Assembly: GCF_000612845.1 (NCBI RefSeq)
Contig: NZ_CCAT010000043.1
Location: 1 to 64,000, forward strand
Direction: 5' to 3'
Length of the DNA stretch: 64,000 nt
From: Clostridium ihumii AP5
Lineage (GTDB): Bacteria > Bacillota > Clostridia > Clostridiales > Clostridiaceae
Under the pieces are notes generated by a model. That model saw nothing but the letters and a program-made list of their open reading frames with translations. It was not told where the DNA came from and searched no databases. Made by a program: the position numbers and the translations under genes. This document shows positions 42,223 to 51,759 of the stretch, in pieces (position 1 is the first letter of the stretch; every line of letters begins with the position of its first letter).

Positions 42223-44265
42223 TTGAGCAAATGTATTAAAAAAAAGAAAATTGTTAAAAGCTTAGAATGGAAGATGGTAGCTATGGTAGCTGCTATTTTA
42301 GTTGTTAGTACAATTACTTTGTCACAAGTAAGTTTTGTAATTTTTGAAGATGTAATATTTAAAGGAAAACTTAAAAATTTTGAAGCGGATGTCAAAGGGT
42401 TGTCAGCAACTATAGAAAATATGATAAATAAAGAAGCTGTTGAATTAAATAAGTACATATATGATGATGATGTTATAAATTTTTTAAATTTGAAAACAGA
42501 TAATTTAAAGAATAATGACAAAGAATTATTAAATAAAAAGGTATATTTAGATGACATATTAAAGGAAGAAGGCAATAATAAAAATATTGAAACTGTATAC
42601 ATAGTAAATATGAATGGAACTATTGTTACAGCGTCAGATAATCAAGCATTTTTAACTGATGTTTCTGATCGTGATTATTTTAAATCTATTAAAGATGGAA
42701 AAGACTTATATATTTCAGATATAATAAAGTCTAATGAAACTGGAAATTACATAAATGTAATTGCAAGAAGTATAAAAGATTCAAATGGAAAAACTATTGG
42801 AGTTGTATGTAAAGATATAATCTCTACATTATTTGTTCCTATATTTGAAAAGTACAATTATGATAACTTCAACGTAGCATTAATGGATACCAAAGGAAAT
42901 GTTATATATGATAGTTCTTTAGAATTAATAGGTGGCTTAACTGGTGTAAATGAACTTGATTCATTATCTAAGGAAAGCTTTAGTGATATAAAAGAAGTTC
43001 ATTATAATTATAAAAATGAAAAAAAAGTTGCGCTATGTGGAAAAGTAGAAAATACAGGATGGACAATTTTTTCAGCAGCAACTGTAAAAGCTATAAAAGC
43101 ACCTATAAAAACAACTTCTTTAGTTGTAAATGGATTAACTTTATTAATACTTATTATAACTGTTATAATAGTAAAGTATATAATGAAAAAAATGATTAAG
43201 CCAATAAGAGTAATTACAGATAAATTAAAAGAAATAGCAAGTGGAGATTTAACAGTAAGAATAAGTGATGTAAACACTGGTGATGAAATTGAAGAACTTG
43301 CAAATTCTTTAAATTATACATGTGAGAATTTATCTAGTATTTTAAATATAGTCAAAATAGCCACTAGTAGTGTAAATGAGCAATCATGTAATCTTGCTGC
43401 AATTAATGAAGAAACAGCAGCATCTAATGAGGAAATTGTAGAGGCTATTAATGAAATATCAACTAAGATATGTAATGTGGCTGAAAGCTCTGTGGATTGT
43501 AAAGAAATTGTATATGAACTTGATAAAACTGTAGAAAATTTAAAAGTTCATAATAATTCCATGGAAGAGCAAAATAAAGAAATAGTAGTTGTTGTAGAAG
43601 ATAATCGTAAAAAAATAGAATCATTAATAGATTCAAAAGAAGAATCTCTAGAAAGCTTTGAAAGTTTAAAAAGCACTATTAGAGAATTACTTAATGGTCT
43701 TAGTAATATATCTGAATTCCTAGTAAGTATTAGTTCTATTGCAGATCAAACAAATTTATTATCATTAAATGCTGCTATTGAAGCTGCAAGAGCAGGTGAT
43801 ATGGGTAAGGGATTTGCTGTAGTTGCAGATGAAATTAGAAATTTATCAACACAAACTCAAGAAGCAACAAAAAACATTTCTTCAATTATAAACAATATTA
43901 ATGATATGGCTAAAGTTACTAATAATAACCTTGTAAGTACTGATGAAATTAATATGAAGGAAAAAAATTCTTTCAAAGAAATGGAAAAATCTTTTGAAAG
44001 TATGATTAAAATACTACAAACGGTTTTACAAAGTTCAAAAAAAGTACAAGATAATATTAATTTAGTATACTCACAAAATGAAAATGTAACTAATTCTATT
44101 TTAGAAGTAGCAAGTTCAGCAGAAAAAATAGCAGCCATAACAGAAGAAGTTAATGCTTCTATAAATGAACAAGCAGAAGTATTTACAACTATTAATGAAA
44201 GTTCAGAAGAATTAAGTACAATGTCAGAGAAGTTAACTAATGAAATAGATATATTTAAAATATAA
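42223..44265 (+). CDS. Methyl-accepting chemotaxis protein with extracellular Cache sensor
   Basis: 680-residue chemoreceptor. TM1 is about residues 20-42, followed by a periplasmic-type sensor of about 250 residues with the dCache signature ([20 protein letters not shown] and [18 protein letters not shown]), TM2 about 299-319, a HAMP domain (about 320-375) and a signalling domain whose hairpin tip reads [20 protein letters not shown] (about 507-526). The ligand is probably a small metabolite such as an amino acid or organic acid. TTG 42223 follows GGGGGAG. It stands alone, away from other chemotaxis genes. Confidence 0.9.
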   Translation: MSKCIKKKKIVKSLEWKMVAMVAAILVVSTITLSQVSFVIFEDVIFKGKLKNFEADVKGLSATIENMINKEAVELNKYIYDDDVINFLNLKTDNLKNNDKELLNKKVYLDDILKEEGNNKNIETVYIVNMNGTIVTASDNQAFLTDVSDRDYFKSIKDGKDLYISDIIKSNETGNYINVIARSIKDSNGKTIGVVCKDIISTLFVPIFEKYNYDNFNVALMDTKGNVIYDSSLELIGGLTGVNELDSLSKESFSDIKEVHYNYKNEKKVALCGKVENTGWTIFSAATVKAIKAPIKTTSLVVNGLTLLILIITVIIVKYIMKKMIKPIRVITDKLKEIASGDLTVRISDVNTGDEIEELANSLNYTCENLSSILNIVKIATSSVNEQSCNLAAINEETAASNEEIVEAINEISTKICNVAESSVDCKEIVYELDKTVENLKVHNNSMEEQNKEIVVVVEDNRKKIESLIDSKEESLESFESLKSTIRELLNGLSNISEFLVSISSIADQTNLLSLNAAIEAARAGDMGKGFAVVADEIRNLSTQTQEATKNISSIINNINDMAKVTNNNLVSTDEINMKEKNSFKEMEKSFESMIKILQTVLQSSKKVQDNINLVYSQNENVTNSILEVASSAEKIAAITEEVNASINEQAEVFTTINESSEELSTMSEKLTNEIDIFKI

Positions 44266-44272
44266 TTATGAA

Positions 44273-44310
44273 AAATACTCTTACTTTTAATTAGGTAGGA
44301 GTATTTCTTT
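44273..44310 (+). terminator. Bidirectional terminator
   Basis: AAATACTCTTAC (44273-44284 region) pairs with GTAGGAGTATTT (44295-44306) with one wobble, between convergent genes and with T-rich ends on both strands. Confidence 0.7.
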
Positions 44311-44311
44311 A

Positions 44312-45382
44312 TTATGACCATCCTAAAAGGTCTTTTTCAAGTTGATCAAAGTCATATTTTCTTTGCTCAAAGTTATTAAAACTATCTTTTTCTTTTTTAT
44401 ATAGTTTAGTTTCCAAATTATCTATGGTAGGTTTTTGAGTTTTATTTTTCCAGTTTTTAAGGATACCTTCTACGTAGTTAAGATTTAAAACATTATTTTT
44501 AACAGCTTCAGTCATAGCATTTTTTAAAGTTTCATCACCATAGTTTTTACATAATGAATCAAGAATGTTTTTAGTAACTTTAGTTAAAGAACCAAAACCA
44601 CAATCATTGTAATAACTATAAAGTTCATTTTCAAAGTCATCAGTATTTAAATCCTTAGAGGTATTGTAATTTAAATCCATATCTAAACTATGATTATTAG
44701 TATTTAAGTTGTTATTATTATTAACTCTATTTATAGAGTTAATATCTAAATCTTTAGATTTAGATAAATTATAAAATAACGAAGTTATTTTATTTAATAT
44801 ATTAAATATATATTTAGCTAAGGATTTAAATCCTAGGATAGATGTAAAAAAATCCTTAATGTTGGATAAAAAATCTATGTCATAGGAATTATCTTCAGTA
44901 TCACATGAAAACAAATCCAATATAGAAAAATTATCTTTATCTTGAGAAAAAATCATATTGTTAAGAAGAGCTTTAAAGTTAGCTTTCTTATGATTTATAG
45001 AATCACAATTAGAAGTAGCAGTTTTTCTGCTACAAGTATTAGTGTTTTCCTCATTGCTATTTTTAAATATAGTATTAAACTTATTTCCAAAAGTGTAAAA
45101 GGAGTAGGTGCCACCACATTTTAAAGTCTTATGTTTTAAAATATCACATTTGCAAAGCTTCTTTAATTTTCTATAAAGAGTATCTTTTTTTATATTAAGA
45201 ATAGGATAGAAAGTTATAACATCACTATAATTAATCCAGTAATATCGTTCATCATCAATAATCTTACACATAAACTTCTTGTTATCTATACCTTTTCTTA
45301 AATAGTCTAAAATAAGCAAATCATCTAAAGATAATCCTAATTCATTGCAATAAATTTGATTAACATTTGAAATTGAAAACAT
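44312..45382 (-). CDS. DnaD-domain replication-type protein with Asn-rich linker
   Basis: 356-residue protein. The N terminus (about 1-110) has a winged-helix look (LSLDDLLILDYLRKGI, then ILNIKKDTLYRKLKKLCKCD), as in phage or plasmid replisome organisers. A low-complexity linker rich in N, S and D follows (about 200-250). The C-terminal domain (about 262-320, DCGFGSLTKVTKNILDSLCK, then VEGILKNWKNKT) is a DnaD/DnaB2 domain that binds DNA and loads helicase in known systems. AGGGGG precedes ATG 45382. It is isolated in the chromosome without phage genes, so it is either a relic of a mobile element or a domesticated factor. A fragment of a paralogue lies at 47325-47385. Confidence 0.72.
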   Translation of the reverse strand: MFSISNVNQIYCNELGLSLDDLLILDYLRKGIDNKKFMCKIIDDERYYWINYSDVITFYPILNIKKDTLYRKLKKLCKCDILKHKTLKCGGTYSFYTFGNKFNTIFKNSNEENTNTCSRKTATSNCDSINHKKANFKALLNNMIFSQDKDNFSILDLFSCDTEDNSYDIDFLSNIKDFFTSILGFKSLAKYIFNILNKITSLFYNLSKSKDLDINSINRVNNNNNLNTNNHSLDMDLNYNTSKDLNTDDFENELYSYYNDCGFGSLTKVTKNILDSLCKNYGDETLKNAMTEAVKNNVLNLNYVEGILKNWKNKTQKPTIDNLETKLYKKEKDSFNNFEQRKYDFDQLEKDLLGWS

Positions 45383-45558
45383 AATAAAACCCCCTAAAAT
45401 ATAAATTTAATTTTATGTACTATAAGATCCTCAATCTCTATATAGGTGAAAAATGAAAAAAACAACAAAAGAAAATGTGAAGTTTTCAAAATGTTTACAA
45501 ACCACATGAAATTGTTAATGTGAAGTCATAAATTAATTAATAAAATTCACAATTAAAT

Positions 45559-45591
45559 GATATTGATAATCTTTATCATTTGGTATATAAT
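45559..45591 (+). promoter_or_regulatory. Fur-like box overlapping the MATE promoter
   Basis: GATATTGATAATCTTTATC (45559-45577) matches the 19-base Fur consensus GATAATGATAATCATTATC at 17 positions. It covers the -35 element TTGATA (45564-45569) of a promoter whose -10 is TATAAT (45586-45591, 16-base spacer), so binding would block transcription of the MATE gene. Confidence 0.6.
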
Positions 45592-45688
45592 TGGAAATGT
45601 AGAGAAAAATATCAAGAAAATTCAAAAATTATCTTATTAGAAGCATGAAAAAAATTAAATTTATAATTTAAAGGTAGGAGGGGTATAA

Positions 45689-47047
45689 ATGGAGGATAAT
45701 AGAAAACAAATTTTAACAAAGTCACCTGTAGAATTAATGTTTAAGCTGTGTACACCAGCTATAATTGGAATGGTAGTAATAGGTCTATACTCATTTATGG
45801 ATGGGGTATATGCAGGTCAGCTTATTGGAAAAAATGCAATGGCTGCAATTTCTATTTCATATCCAATAACATTTTTAAATACTGGAATAGCTACATTAAT
45901 AGGTGTTGGATCTGCATCAGTTTTATCTAGAGCTATAGGCAATAAAAATCAAAAGGTTATAAATTCAATTATGGGAAATTTAATAGGTTGGATTTTAATC
46001 TTATCTACTATAATAATGATTGTTGGAATTGTTTTCACAAAACAACTTTTACAAATAAGTGGAGCATCAGGAGAGATTTTAAATCTAGGTACTAGATATT
46101 TAAGAATTATATTTTTAGGGTCAATTTTTGTTAATTTTGCTCAAAGTGCTAATATGGTAATGCGTGGAGAAGGACTTATGAAAAAAGCTATGCTGATAAT
46201 GGCATTTGGAGCAATTCTTAATATTATTTTGGATCCTATATTAATAATTTTATTTAAAGAAAGAGCCATAGAAGGAGCCGCAGCTGCTACAGTAATTTCT
46301 CAGATAATACAAGCTGCAATTACAATGCATTATTTTAAGAAAAAAAGCAAAAAGGTAAAAATCAAAAAAATTAAATTAGATAGTAATATTCAAAAGGAGG
46401 TATTTGCTGTAGGTATATCAGCAATGATGATGCAAGTTCTATCACTTGTGCAACAAACCTTACTTTATAGAATGGCATTTAAATATGGTGGAGATAATCA
46501 AGGAATTTTAATGGGAGCAGTAATGAGAATTTATTCATTTTCATTTATACCTCTTTGGGGAATGTCTCAAGGATTACAACCAGTAGTGGGAACTAATTTT
46601 GGCGCTAAAAGTTATAATCGTGTAAGAAAATCTACTAATACTTTTATTATTGGAGCTGTATGTTTAGGACTATTATTTTGGATTCCAATAGAATTATATC
46701 CGAGGCAAATACTAAGTCTTTTTATAAAAGACAAAAATTTAGTAGCAGAAGGAATTAAATACTTTAGAATTTTTTATAGTATATTCCCGTTAAATGGATG
46801 TATAGTTATGGCTATTACGTTCTTTCAATCCATAGGAAATGGAAAAGTTTCAGGATTATTAGTTATGTTTAGGCAAATAATTTTATTTATTCCAAGTGTT
46901 ATAATAATGACTTCAATTTTTAAATTGCCAGCAGTTTGGTATACTCAACCAGTAGTAGACACAATTATTGTTATAGGAAGTTTAATTTTAATAAAAAAGG
47001 AATATATGAAACTATGTAATTGTAATATGAAAAGTGAAATTATTTAA
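45689..47047 (+). CDS. MATE family efflux transporter
   Basis: 452-residue membrane protein with twelve hydrophobic segments of the MATE fold (DinF/MepA-like). Characteristic stretches include SPVELMFKLCTPAIIGMVV, the first-half loop FMDGVYAGQLIGKNAMAAIS, and the second-half FIPLWGMSQGLQPVVGTNFG. It exports drugs or metabolites using a sodium or proton gradient. GTAGGAGGGG precedes ATG 45689. A Fur-like box on its promoter suggests an iron-related role, for example export of an iron chelator; that is inference. Confidence 0.88.
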   Translation: MEDNRKQILTKSPVELMFKLCTPAIIGMVVIGLYSFMDGVYAGQLIGKNAMAAISISYPITFLNTGIATLIGVGSASVLSRAIGNKNQKVINSIMGNLIGWILILSTIIMIVGIVFTKQLLQISGASGEILNLGTRYLRIIFLGSIFVNFAQSANMVMRGEGLMKKAMLIMAFGAILNIILDPILIILFKERAIEGAAAATVISQIIQAAITMHYFKKKSKKVKIKKIKLDSNIQKEVFAVGISAMMMQVLSLVQQTLLYRMAFKYGGDNQGILMGAVMRIYSFSFIPLWGMSQGLQPVVGTNFGAKSYNRVRKSTNTFIIGAVCLGLLFWIPIELYPRQILSLFIKDKNLVAEGIKYFRIFYSIFPLNGCIVMAITFFQSIGNGKVSGLLVMFRQIILFIPSVIIMTSIFKLPAVWYTQPVVDTIIVIGSLILIKKEYMKLCNCNMKSEII

Positions 47048-47073
47048 GTATGAAATGAGAAAAAGGTTATTCC

Positions 47074-47258
47074 AAGGAAATAGTAATTATTTAAAACGTT
47101 ATTCATAAAAATTTCAAAGAAACTCTAATGAATTTGATATTTTATTTTCAAGACCTTAACCCATCCTTGGGTTCAGGTCTTGAAAATAAAAAACAAATTA
47201 ATAAGATTTTCTAAATCAATTTTTAAAGAAATACTAATTTTAATAATTCCTGTTTCTT
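47074..47258 (+). repeat. Element B, larger copy with an internal long hairpin
   Basis: The ends match the inverted ends of the 75-base element at 33365-33439, read in the reverse direction (AAGGAAATAGTAATTATTTAAAA ... TAATAATTCCTGTTTCTT in outline). The middle is expanded and holds a 16-base perfect stem (47141-47156 with 47175-47190) capped by AACCC/GGGTT, a hairpin absent from the small copy. Confidence 0.6.
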
Positions 47259-47324
47259 TATGAAAGAAAAAAGTTTTTCAATTGATAAATATATTATTTT
47301 AAATTTTAACTATATAAGTGTGAT

Positions 47325-47385
47325 CTTTTTTGAATCCACAGACCCATGTAAAAAAGTCCGTGATGTTGGATAAAAAATCTAAAGT
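47325..47385 (-). pseudogene. Fragment of a DnaD-type protein gene
   Basis: On the minus strand this stretch reads DFLSNITDFFTWVCGFK, matching DFLSNIKDFFTSILGFK in the intact gene at 44312-45382; about 30 bases are nearly identical at the DNA level. It has no start and runs into stops on both sides, so it is a short relic of a paralogue. Confidence 0.55.
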
Positions 47386-47620
47386 ACTATTTTAAAATCC
47401 ATTTTAGTTTACATAATTATAATTAAGACGATACAAATTATTGTAAACTAAATTCAAGTGAAAACAAATATTCAAAATATGAAGTAAATAGAGAATACCT
47501 TTTATATTAAATGAAAAATATTGGGTAAAATATAAAAATAATGTATAATATGTGTAATTAATATTGTGCGAAATTAAATATGAAAAAATAGATAAAATAT
47601 AATATAGGAGATAAAATGCT

Positions 47621-48100
47621 GTGAATTGTTTAAATGAAAAAGATTTTTTAAAAACACATAATATAATTGGTGGCTCAGATGGTGAAGTTGAAATTAATAT
47701 AGATGATGATAATAAGTTTTTAGAATATGCATCATCAAAAATAAAAGCTAATAATAAAAGTTTTTTAAAAGTTGAAGAATATTTAATTAAAAATTATAAT
47801 GCTGTTCCTTTTCAAGTTTCAGGTATTGAAAAAGAAATGTTTTTAGAAATTTTAAAGTATAGCTATAATTTAAAATTCGATGAATTAGATATAAGAGCAT
47901 ATAAACTTATAAGTGATATAGAAAAACATACTATAATACAAATAGAAGTAAATTCAGGTAATTTGCGTATTGTAAATGGAAATAATAAACTATATAATGA
48001 TATAATTATTTATATGGGTGTAACAAAAAGAGATATAGATATGAAAACGCCAAGATTTAAATCATATGCTTATGCAATGAAATCCTTAGGGAAAATATAG
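47621..48100 (+). CDS. Hypothetical protein (159 aa)
   Basis: Unrecognised soluble protein, rich in N, D, K and I, with no hydrophobic segment. Predicted mixed alpha/beta with a glycine-rich opening (HNIIGGSDGEVEINID). GTG 47621 is used because TAGGAG (47605-47610) lies 10 bases upstream; an ATG at 47616 is followed at once by a stop. A terminator follows. No neighbour suggests a role. Confidence 0.6.
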   Translation: MNCLNEKDFLKTHNIIGGSDGEVEINIDDDNKFLEYASSKIKANNKSFLKVEEYLIKNYNAVPFQVSGIEKEMFLEILKYSYNLKFDELDIRAYKLISDIEKHTIIQIEVNSGNLRIVNGNNKLYNDIIIYMGVTKRDIDMKTPRFKSYAYAMKSLGKI

Positions 48101-48207
48101 ATATATAAACATTGAAATATGAGTTCATACAAATTGAAAGTTCATTATATTATTGGAAGAAATAACTTATTTATATATTTAACTAAATTTAAAAAATTTA
48201 ATAATAT

Positions 48208-48246
48208 AAAAAAAGATAGATTTCTAATAGTCTATCTTTTTTATAT
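48208..48246 (+). terminator. Terminator
   Basis: AAAAAAGATAGA and TCTATCTTTTTT form a 12-base stem with a ten-base loop, ending in a T run. Confidence 0.85.
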
Positions 48247-48430
48247 TTAAAATATTATGAAATAAGCTTATGGACATATTTTGTACTAGAGGATATTTTA
48301 TAATATAACTAACACATTTAATCTAAATTTACCTGAGATTATTTTTGAAGCCGTGGCGGATGATTTTTTAAGTTTAATATCGTAATTTAGAATAAGTGTT
48401 ATATATTAAATTTAAGGAGTAAGAAAGACA
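48247..48430. other. Short gap with a possible gene remnant
   Basis: Between 48333 and 48384 a plus-strand frame reads LPEIIFEAVADDFLSLIS and a stop, with more G and C than its surroundings, but without a start codon or binding site. It may be a decayed 3' gene end. Otherwise this is the leader of the small membrane protein gene. Confidence 0.3.
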
Positions 48431-48622
48431 ATGGAGTTTGGCACAATAGGATTTTTCCTAAGTAGAATTTTTGAAGCTGTAATTTTATATTTTGTACTCA
48501 CAAGAACAATTGAGACGTTAGTTAAAATATTAATTAAGATTATAAAATGGATTATTAGATTTTTAAAAATTAAAATAAAAAAACGAAAAAAATATAAAAA
48601 GAAAAATAAAAAAGTTATATAA
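48431..48622 (+). CDS. Small membrane protein with very basic tail (63 aa)
   Basis: One or two closely spaced hydrophobic helices (about residues 5-25 and 28-46) end in an extremely lysine-rich tail (KIKKRKKYKKKNKKVI). ATG 48431 follows AAGGAG by about 11 bases. The next gene starts 16 bases later, so they are cotranscribed. A basic tail of this kind may contact nucleic acid or anionic lipid; the function is unknown. Confidence 0.6.
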   Translation: MEFGTIGFFLSRIFEAVILYFVLTRTIETLVKILIKIIKWIIRFLKIKIKKRKKYKKKNKKVI

Positions 48623-48638
48623 AAGGAGATTTAATTTA

Positions 48639-49124
48639 ATGGAGTACCCAATACCTAGTCATTTAAAAAATTACTTAGAATTGATTGGTGATGAAAATGA
48701 CGAATTTAAAATTAAAGGAATAGTAAAATGTAAATGTGGTTCAAAAAGTTTTAAAATTTATGAAAGTAATAATAAAATGATAGTGAAAGTTTTTTGTTCA
48801 TTATGTAATGAAGAGTTAATATTGTTTGACGAAGATAAACATGGATGGAATGGATTTGTATGTAATGATAACTTTTTAAATAGAGAAGAATCTTTAAACA
48901 TTACAAAATGTTCAAAGTGTAACAATGATAAATTTGAAATAGAAGTTACTATAGCTTCTCAAGGAAAAGAAGATTTTATTGATGAAAGTGGCCTTGAAAA
49001 TTCCCATGGAGAAACTTTAAATGAAAGCGATTGGGTTAATGCTTTTGAGTGGATTAGTGCTAATATAACTTGTTTGAATTGTAAAAATAAGGATGAAAGT
49101 TGGCTTCATTGCGAAACAATGTAA
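48639..49124 (+). CDS. Hypothetical zinc-ribbon-like protein (161 aa)
   Basis: 161-residue soluble protein with three pairs of cysteines: KCKCG and FCSLCNEE in the first half, KCSKCNND in the middle and CLNCKNKDESWLHC near the C terminus. These could form two zinc ribbons. AAAGGAG precedes ATG 48639. It is cotranscribed with the small basic membrane protein upstream. I do not recognise the family; similar Cys-rich proteins occur as immunity or accessory proteins. Confidence 0.6.
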   Translation: MEYPIPSHLKNYLELIGDENDEFKIKGIVKCKCGSKSFKIYESNNKMIVKVFCSLCNEELILFDEDKHGWNGFVCNDNFLNREESLNITKCSKCNNDKFEIEVTIASQGKEDFIDESGLENSHGETLNESDWVNAFEWISANITCLNCKNKDESWLHCETM

Positions 49125-49136
49125 ATAATATAAGTG

Positions 49137-49166
49137 GATAGGCTTTTTAATAGTCTATCTATTTTT
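49137..49166 (+). terminator. Terminator
   Basis: GATAGGCT (49137-49144) pairs with AGTCTATC (49152-49159) with one wobble, followed by TATTTTTG. Confidence 0.7.
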
Positions 49167-49564
49167 GTTTATGTAAAAAATATAAATGTAATAAGAGAAT
49201 TTTAAATTTATGATTGAAATTGTATATTTGTTATAAATTTAACATTGATTATATGAAAAATATTTGTCGAAGTTAGTAAATAAATGAGAAAAGTGCTTTA
49301 ATATAGTAAAATAGTTAGAAAATTTAATGATTTCTCATTATAAAGATAAATTTAAATGTTAAAAAAAACACAAAATCCATTGCTTTTTGTAAATAGTAGT
49401 ACTAATATAGAGGTGGTTAAGGAAATAATTGCATAGATGGTTAAATTTTATGGCAGTGATATTTCCATTAATTATTTAAATGTTTATGTAAAACATAGCA
49501 TCTCATTACAAAAGGTTTTATGTTTTGCATAAAGAGGGTTTATTAGTTTAAGGAGGATTTTGTT
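49167..49564. other. Leader region of the first B12-type receptor gene
   Basis: About 400 bases without a gene. ATGTAAAACATA (49486-49497) pairs with TATGTTTTGCAT (49519-49530), giving a hairpin just before the ribosome binding site. No B12 box or other riboswitch core is present, unlike upstream of the two paralogues. Confidence 0.45.
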
Positions 49565-50524
49565 ATGTTAAGCAAGAGATTAAGTAAGGTTATTTTAGGA
49601 GCTGTGATTTGTGGCGTTATGGTTACAGGTATGGCTAGTGTATGTATGGGGGAAGAGGAATTAAAGAGTTCAAATGTAGTTATGAGTGAGACTAGTAATA
49701 ATGATGTAGTTAAAACAAGAATGGAAAGTAATGTTGTTTTTGCATCACTAAGAGATGTTTCTAACTTTTTTAAAGGGGATTTTAAATTAAATGGTGATGA
49801 AGCTATAGTTAATATAAATGGTGATGAGATAGTAGTGAACTCTGAAAGAGAAGTTGCAAGAGTGAATTCTAAGAGTGTGAGTCTTATGACAAAGGCTAGA
49901 ATGTATGATGATGACATATATGTGCCATTAGATTTTTTAAGAGATAATGTAAATGCAAGATTTACTTATGATAGATTGAGTGGAAGATTGACTTTAGAAA
50001 GCAGTATGAAACTTCAGTATGCAAGTGGATTTAGTGTAGAGTATTTTAAAGGTGGAGTTAAGAAAGTTACAGATGGATCAAATAGAACTTTGATTATTGT
50101 TCCTGAGGGAAAAGTTGTACCAGAAGAGTTAAAAAATGAAACTATTATAAAAACACCACTAAAAAACGTTTTAGCAACATCAAAAGATGAAATAGATGTT
50201 TTAAAAAGCATAGGTGAAATAAACAGTGTAAAAGAAGTAACAAAAGAAGCTGTAACTTCTGATTCTATAGAAATTAAAATTGGACTTCAAGATGGAGTTG
50301 TACAATATGTAAGTAAAGATGATGAATTTGATTTTGATAAGATATCATTTTTTAGTCCAAAACTTGTTATAGTTGATAGAACATTAAAAGATTATGAAAA
50401 TATAGTAAAAAAATTAGATGAATTAAATATAAATTATGTAGTTGAAAATTCAAGTTTAGAAAATAATCAAAATGCAAAAAATGAATGGGGAAAATTCATA
50501 AGTGTATTTTATGATAAGGAATAA
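49565..50524 (+). CDS. Secreted half-receptor: stalk domain plus N-lobe of a corrinoid-type binding protein, copy 1
   Basis: 319-residue exported protein. A signal peptide (residues about 1-27) is followed by a copper-amine-oxidase-N-like stalk domain (about 40-140, with DDDIYVPLDFLRDNVNARF) and the first lobe of a class III binding protein (about 145-315: FKGGVKKVTDGSNRTLIIVP, SPKLVIVDR, LDELNINYVVENSSLENN). It ends at FYDKE, precisely where the full-length paralogue at 54210 enters its inter-lobe helix. The second lobe is missing and no remnant follows; a terminator comes directly after. The signal peptide has a cysteine (MASVC) but no proper lipobox, so it may be free in the wall. AAGGAGG precedes ATG 49565. 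No riboswitch is seen upstream. Confidence 0.8.
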   Translation: MLSKRLSKVILGAVICGVMVTGMASVCMGEEELKSSNVVMSETSNNDVVKTRMESNVVFASLRDVSNFFKGDFKLNGDEAIVNINGDEIVVNSEREVARVNSKSVSLMTKARMYDDDIYVPLDFLRDNVNARFTYDRLSGRLTLESSMKLQYASGFSVEYFKGGVKKVTDGSNRTLIIVPEGKVVPEELKNETIIKTPLKNVLATSKDEIDVLKSIGEINSVKEVTKEAVTSDSIEIKIGLQDGVVQYVSKDDEFDFDKISFFSPKLVIVDRTLKDYENIVKKLDELNINYVVENSSLENNQNAKNEWGKFISVFYDKE

Positions 50525-50554
50525 ATGCAAAAATTGAATTAATTTATAGGATAT

Positions 50555-50592
50555 AAAAGATAGGTAAACATTTTGTTATCTATCTTTTTTAT
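50555..50592 (+). terminator. Terminator of half-receptor gene 1
   Basis: AAAAGATAG (50555-50563) pairs with CTATCTTTT (50580-50588) with an inner TAA/TTA pairing, followed by TTTTATT. It shows that the short gene is a complete transcription unit. Confidence 0.8.
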
Positions 50593-50712
50593 TGTATGGG
50601 AATTTGAACTTTTTTAGAAAAAATTATAATATAATTATTAACATTATTATAGCTATGTTTTAATGTGAAAATATTGTTTTGATTGCTAGGTGGTAGGATT
50701 AATTCATTTTAA

Positions 50713-51036
50713 AATAGATATTTATTACATGAAAATGAAATACTACATGATGATTTTCATAAAATGCTTCTTGCAATACAAAACTTAGTAGAATACTTAA
50801 ATAGAAATTATTTTAATGATGAAAAAATAGAAGAAGAGGTGATTATGATGACAAAAACATTATATGATCCAGAAGTTGAAAAAAAAGGAATAGAGAAAGG
50901 AATAGAAAAAGGTATAGAAAAGCAAAAGTTAGAAATTGCTATAAATTTATTGGATATATTAGATGATAAAACAATAGCATTAAAAACAGGGTTAGATATA
51001 AATAAAGTGAAAGAATTAAGAAAAGAAATAAAATAA
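50713..51036 (+). pseudogene. 3' remnant of an Rpn/PD-(D/E)XK nuclease family transposase gene
   Basis: The frame reads LHENEILHDDFHKMLLAIQN through KTLYDPEVEKKGIEKGIEKG to LEIAINLLDILDDKTIALKT, the usual C-terminal part of Rpn recombination-promoting nucleases (PDDEXK transposase family), including the GIEK repeat. Homology extends upstream of the first ATG (50764) to 50713, where a stop interrupts. The catalytic N-terminal part is absent. It is a degraded gene, flanked directly on its right by a repeat A copy. Confidence 0.7.
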
Positions 51037-51041
51037 ATTAG

Positions 51042-51344
51042 TATAGAGTTCCAAATTTGACTCAAAAATAATAGCTTTATCAAATAACACTAGCCATATT
51101 ACAATTAAGTCAATTATTATGTTTGGAACCAATTAACAATTAACAGTTAGCAATTAACAATGATGGTTAATATTATTCACTTTGTTCTCAATATTTATGA
51201 ATAGAAATATCTAAAAACTAAGTTTTTATATTGTGTTTAAATAATTTGCTTCGCAAATCATTATAAAAATTGATTTAAAAAACTGAGACTTCAGTTTTAT
51301 CCTTCATTGTTAATTGTTCATCGTTAATTGTTAATTTTTGTACA
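51042..51344 (-). repeat. Dispersed repeat A, complete copy in reverse orientation
   Basis: Read on the minus strand it runs from ACAAAAATTAACAATTAACG to TTTGGAACTCTATA, in the same order as the copies at 12414 and 55836. It begins 6 bases after the Rpn remnant stop and ends about 170 bases before the first cobalamin riboswitch. Confidence 0.75.
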
Positions 51345-51514
51345 CTCGTTTAAACATATCTTTCTCAATTGGAATAATAGTAATTTCATTTTTCAACTTG
51401 TTTTCCTATAAATCAAATTCAGTAATGAAAAAATAAAATATTATTACAAGGAAGACTATTGAGTTTTTATTAGATTAGTACTACAATGTAATTGTTTGAA
51501 AATTGAATAAAATA

Positions 51515-51665
51515 TATTTAGGTACCTAAATAGGTTTAATAGGGAAAGTGGTGAAAATCCACTACAGCCCCCGCTACTGTATACGGATACGAAGTCAAAT
51601 CCACTGGTTCTTAACTGGGAAGGATGACTAAGGCTAAGCCGTTAGTCAGGAGACCTACCTAATTA
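51515..51665 (+). promoter_or_regulatory. Cobalamin riboswitch 1
   Basis: The conserved core is clear: GGTGAAAATCCACTACAGCC, CGCTACTGTATACGGA, GAAGTCAAATCCACTGG, and the B12 box AGTCAGGAGACCTACC. P1 forms between TTAGGTA (51518-51524) and TACCTAA (51656-51662). It binds a corrinoid in the transcript and controls the following gene; here a terminator lies at 51760-51790, so it should shut off half-receptor gene 2 when B12 is plentiful. Confidence 0.95.
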
Positions 51666-51759
51666 TAAGTATGTAAAAGAAATTTCGGAGGGAGATTGAA
51701 TTATGATAATGTAAGCTTTAAATTAAAGCGTATTTTTGATGCGTTTTAAAGTTATATTG

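Noticed and set aside
48333-48384. Short coding-like stretch LPEIIFEAVADDFLSLIS
   Set aside because: No start codon, stop codons close upstream, and no recognisable family. Kept only as a possible remnant in the gap description.
49167-49564. Third cobalamin riboswitch upstream of half-receptor 1
   Set aside because: The conserved core and B12 box are absent; only a hairpin near the ribosome binding site is present.
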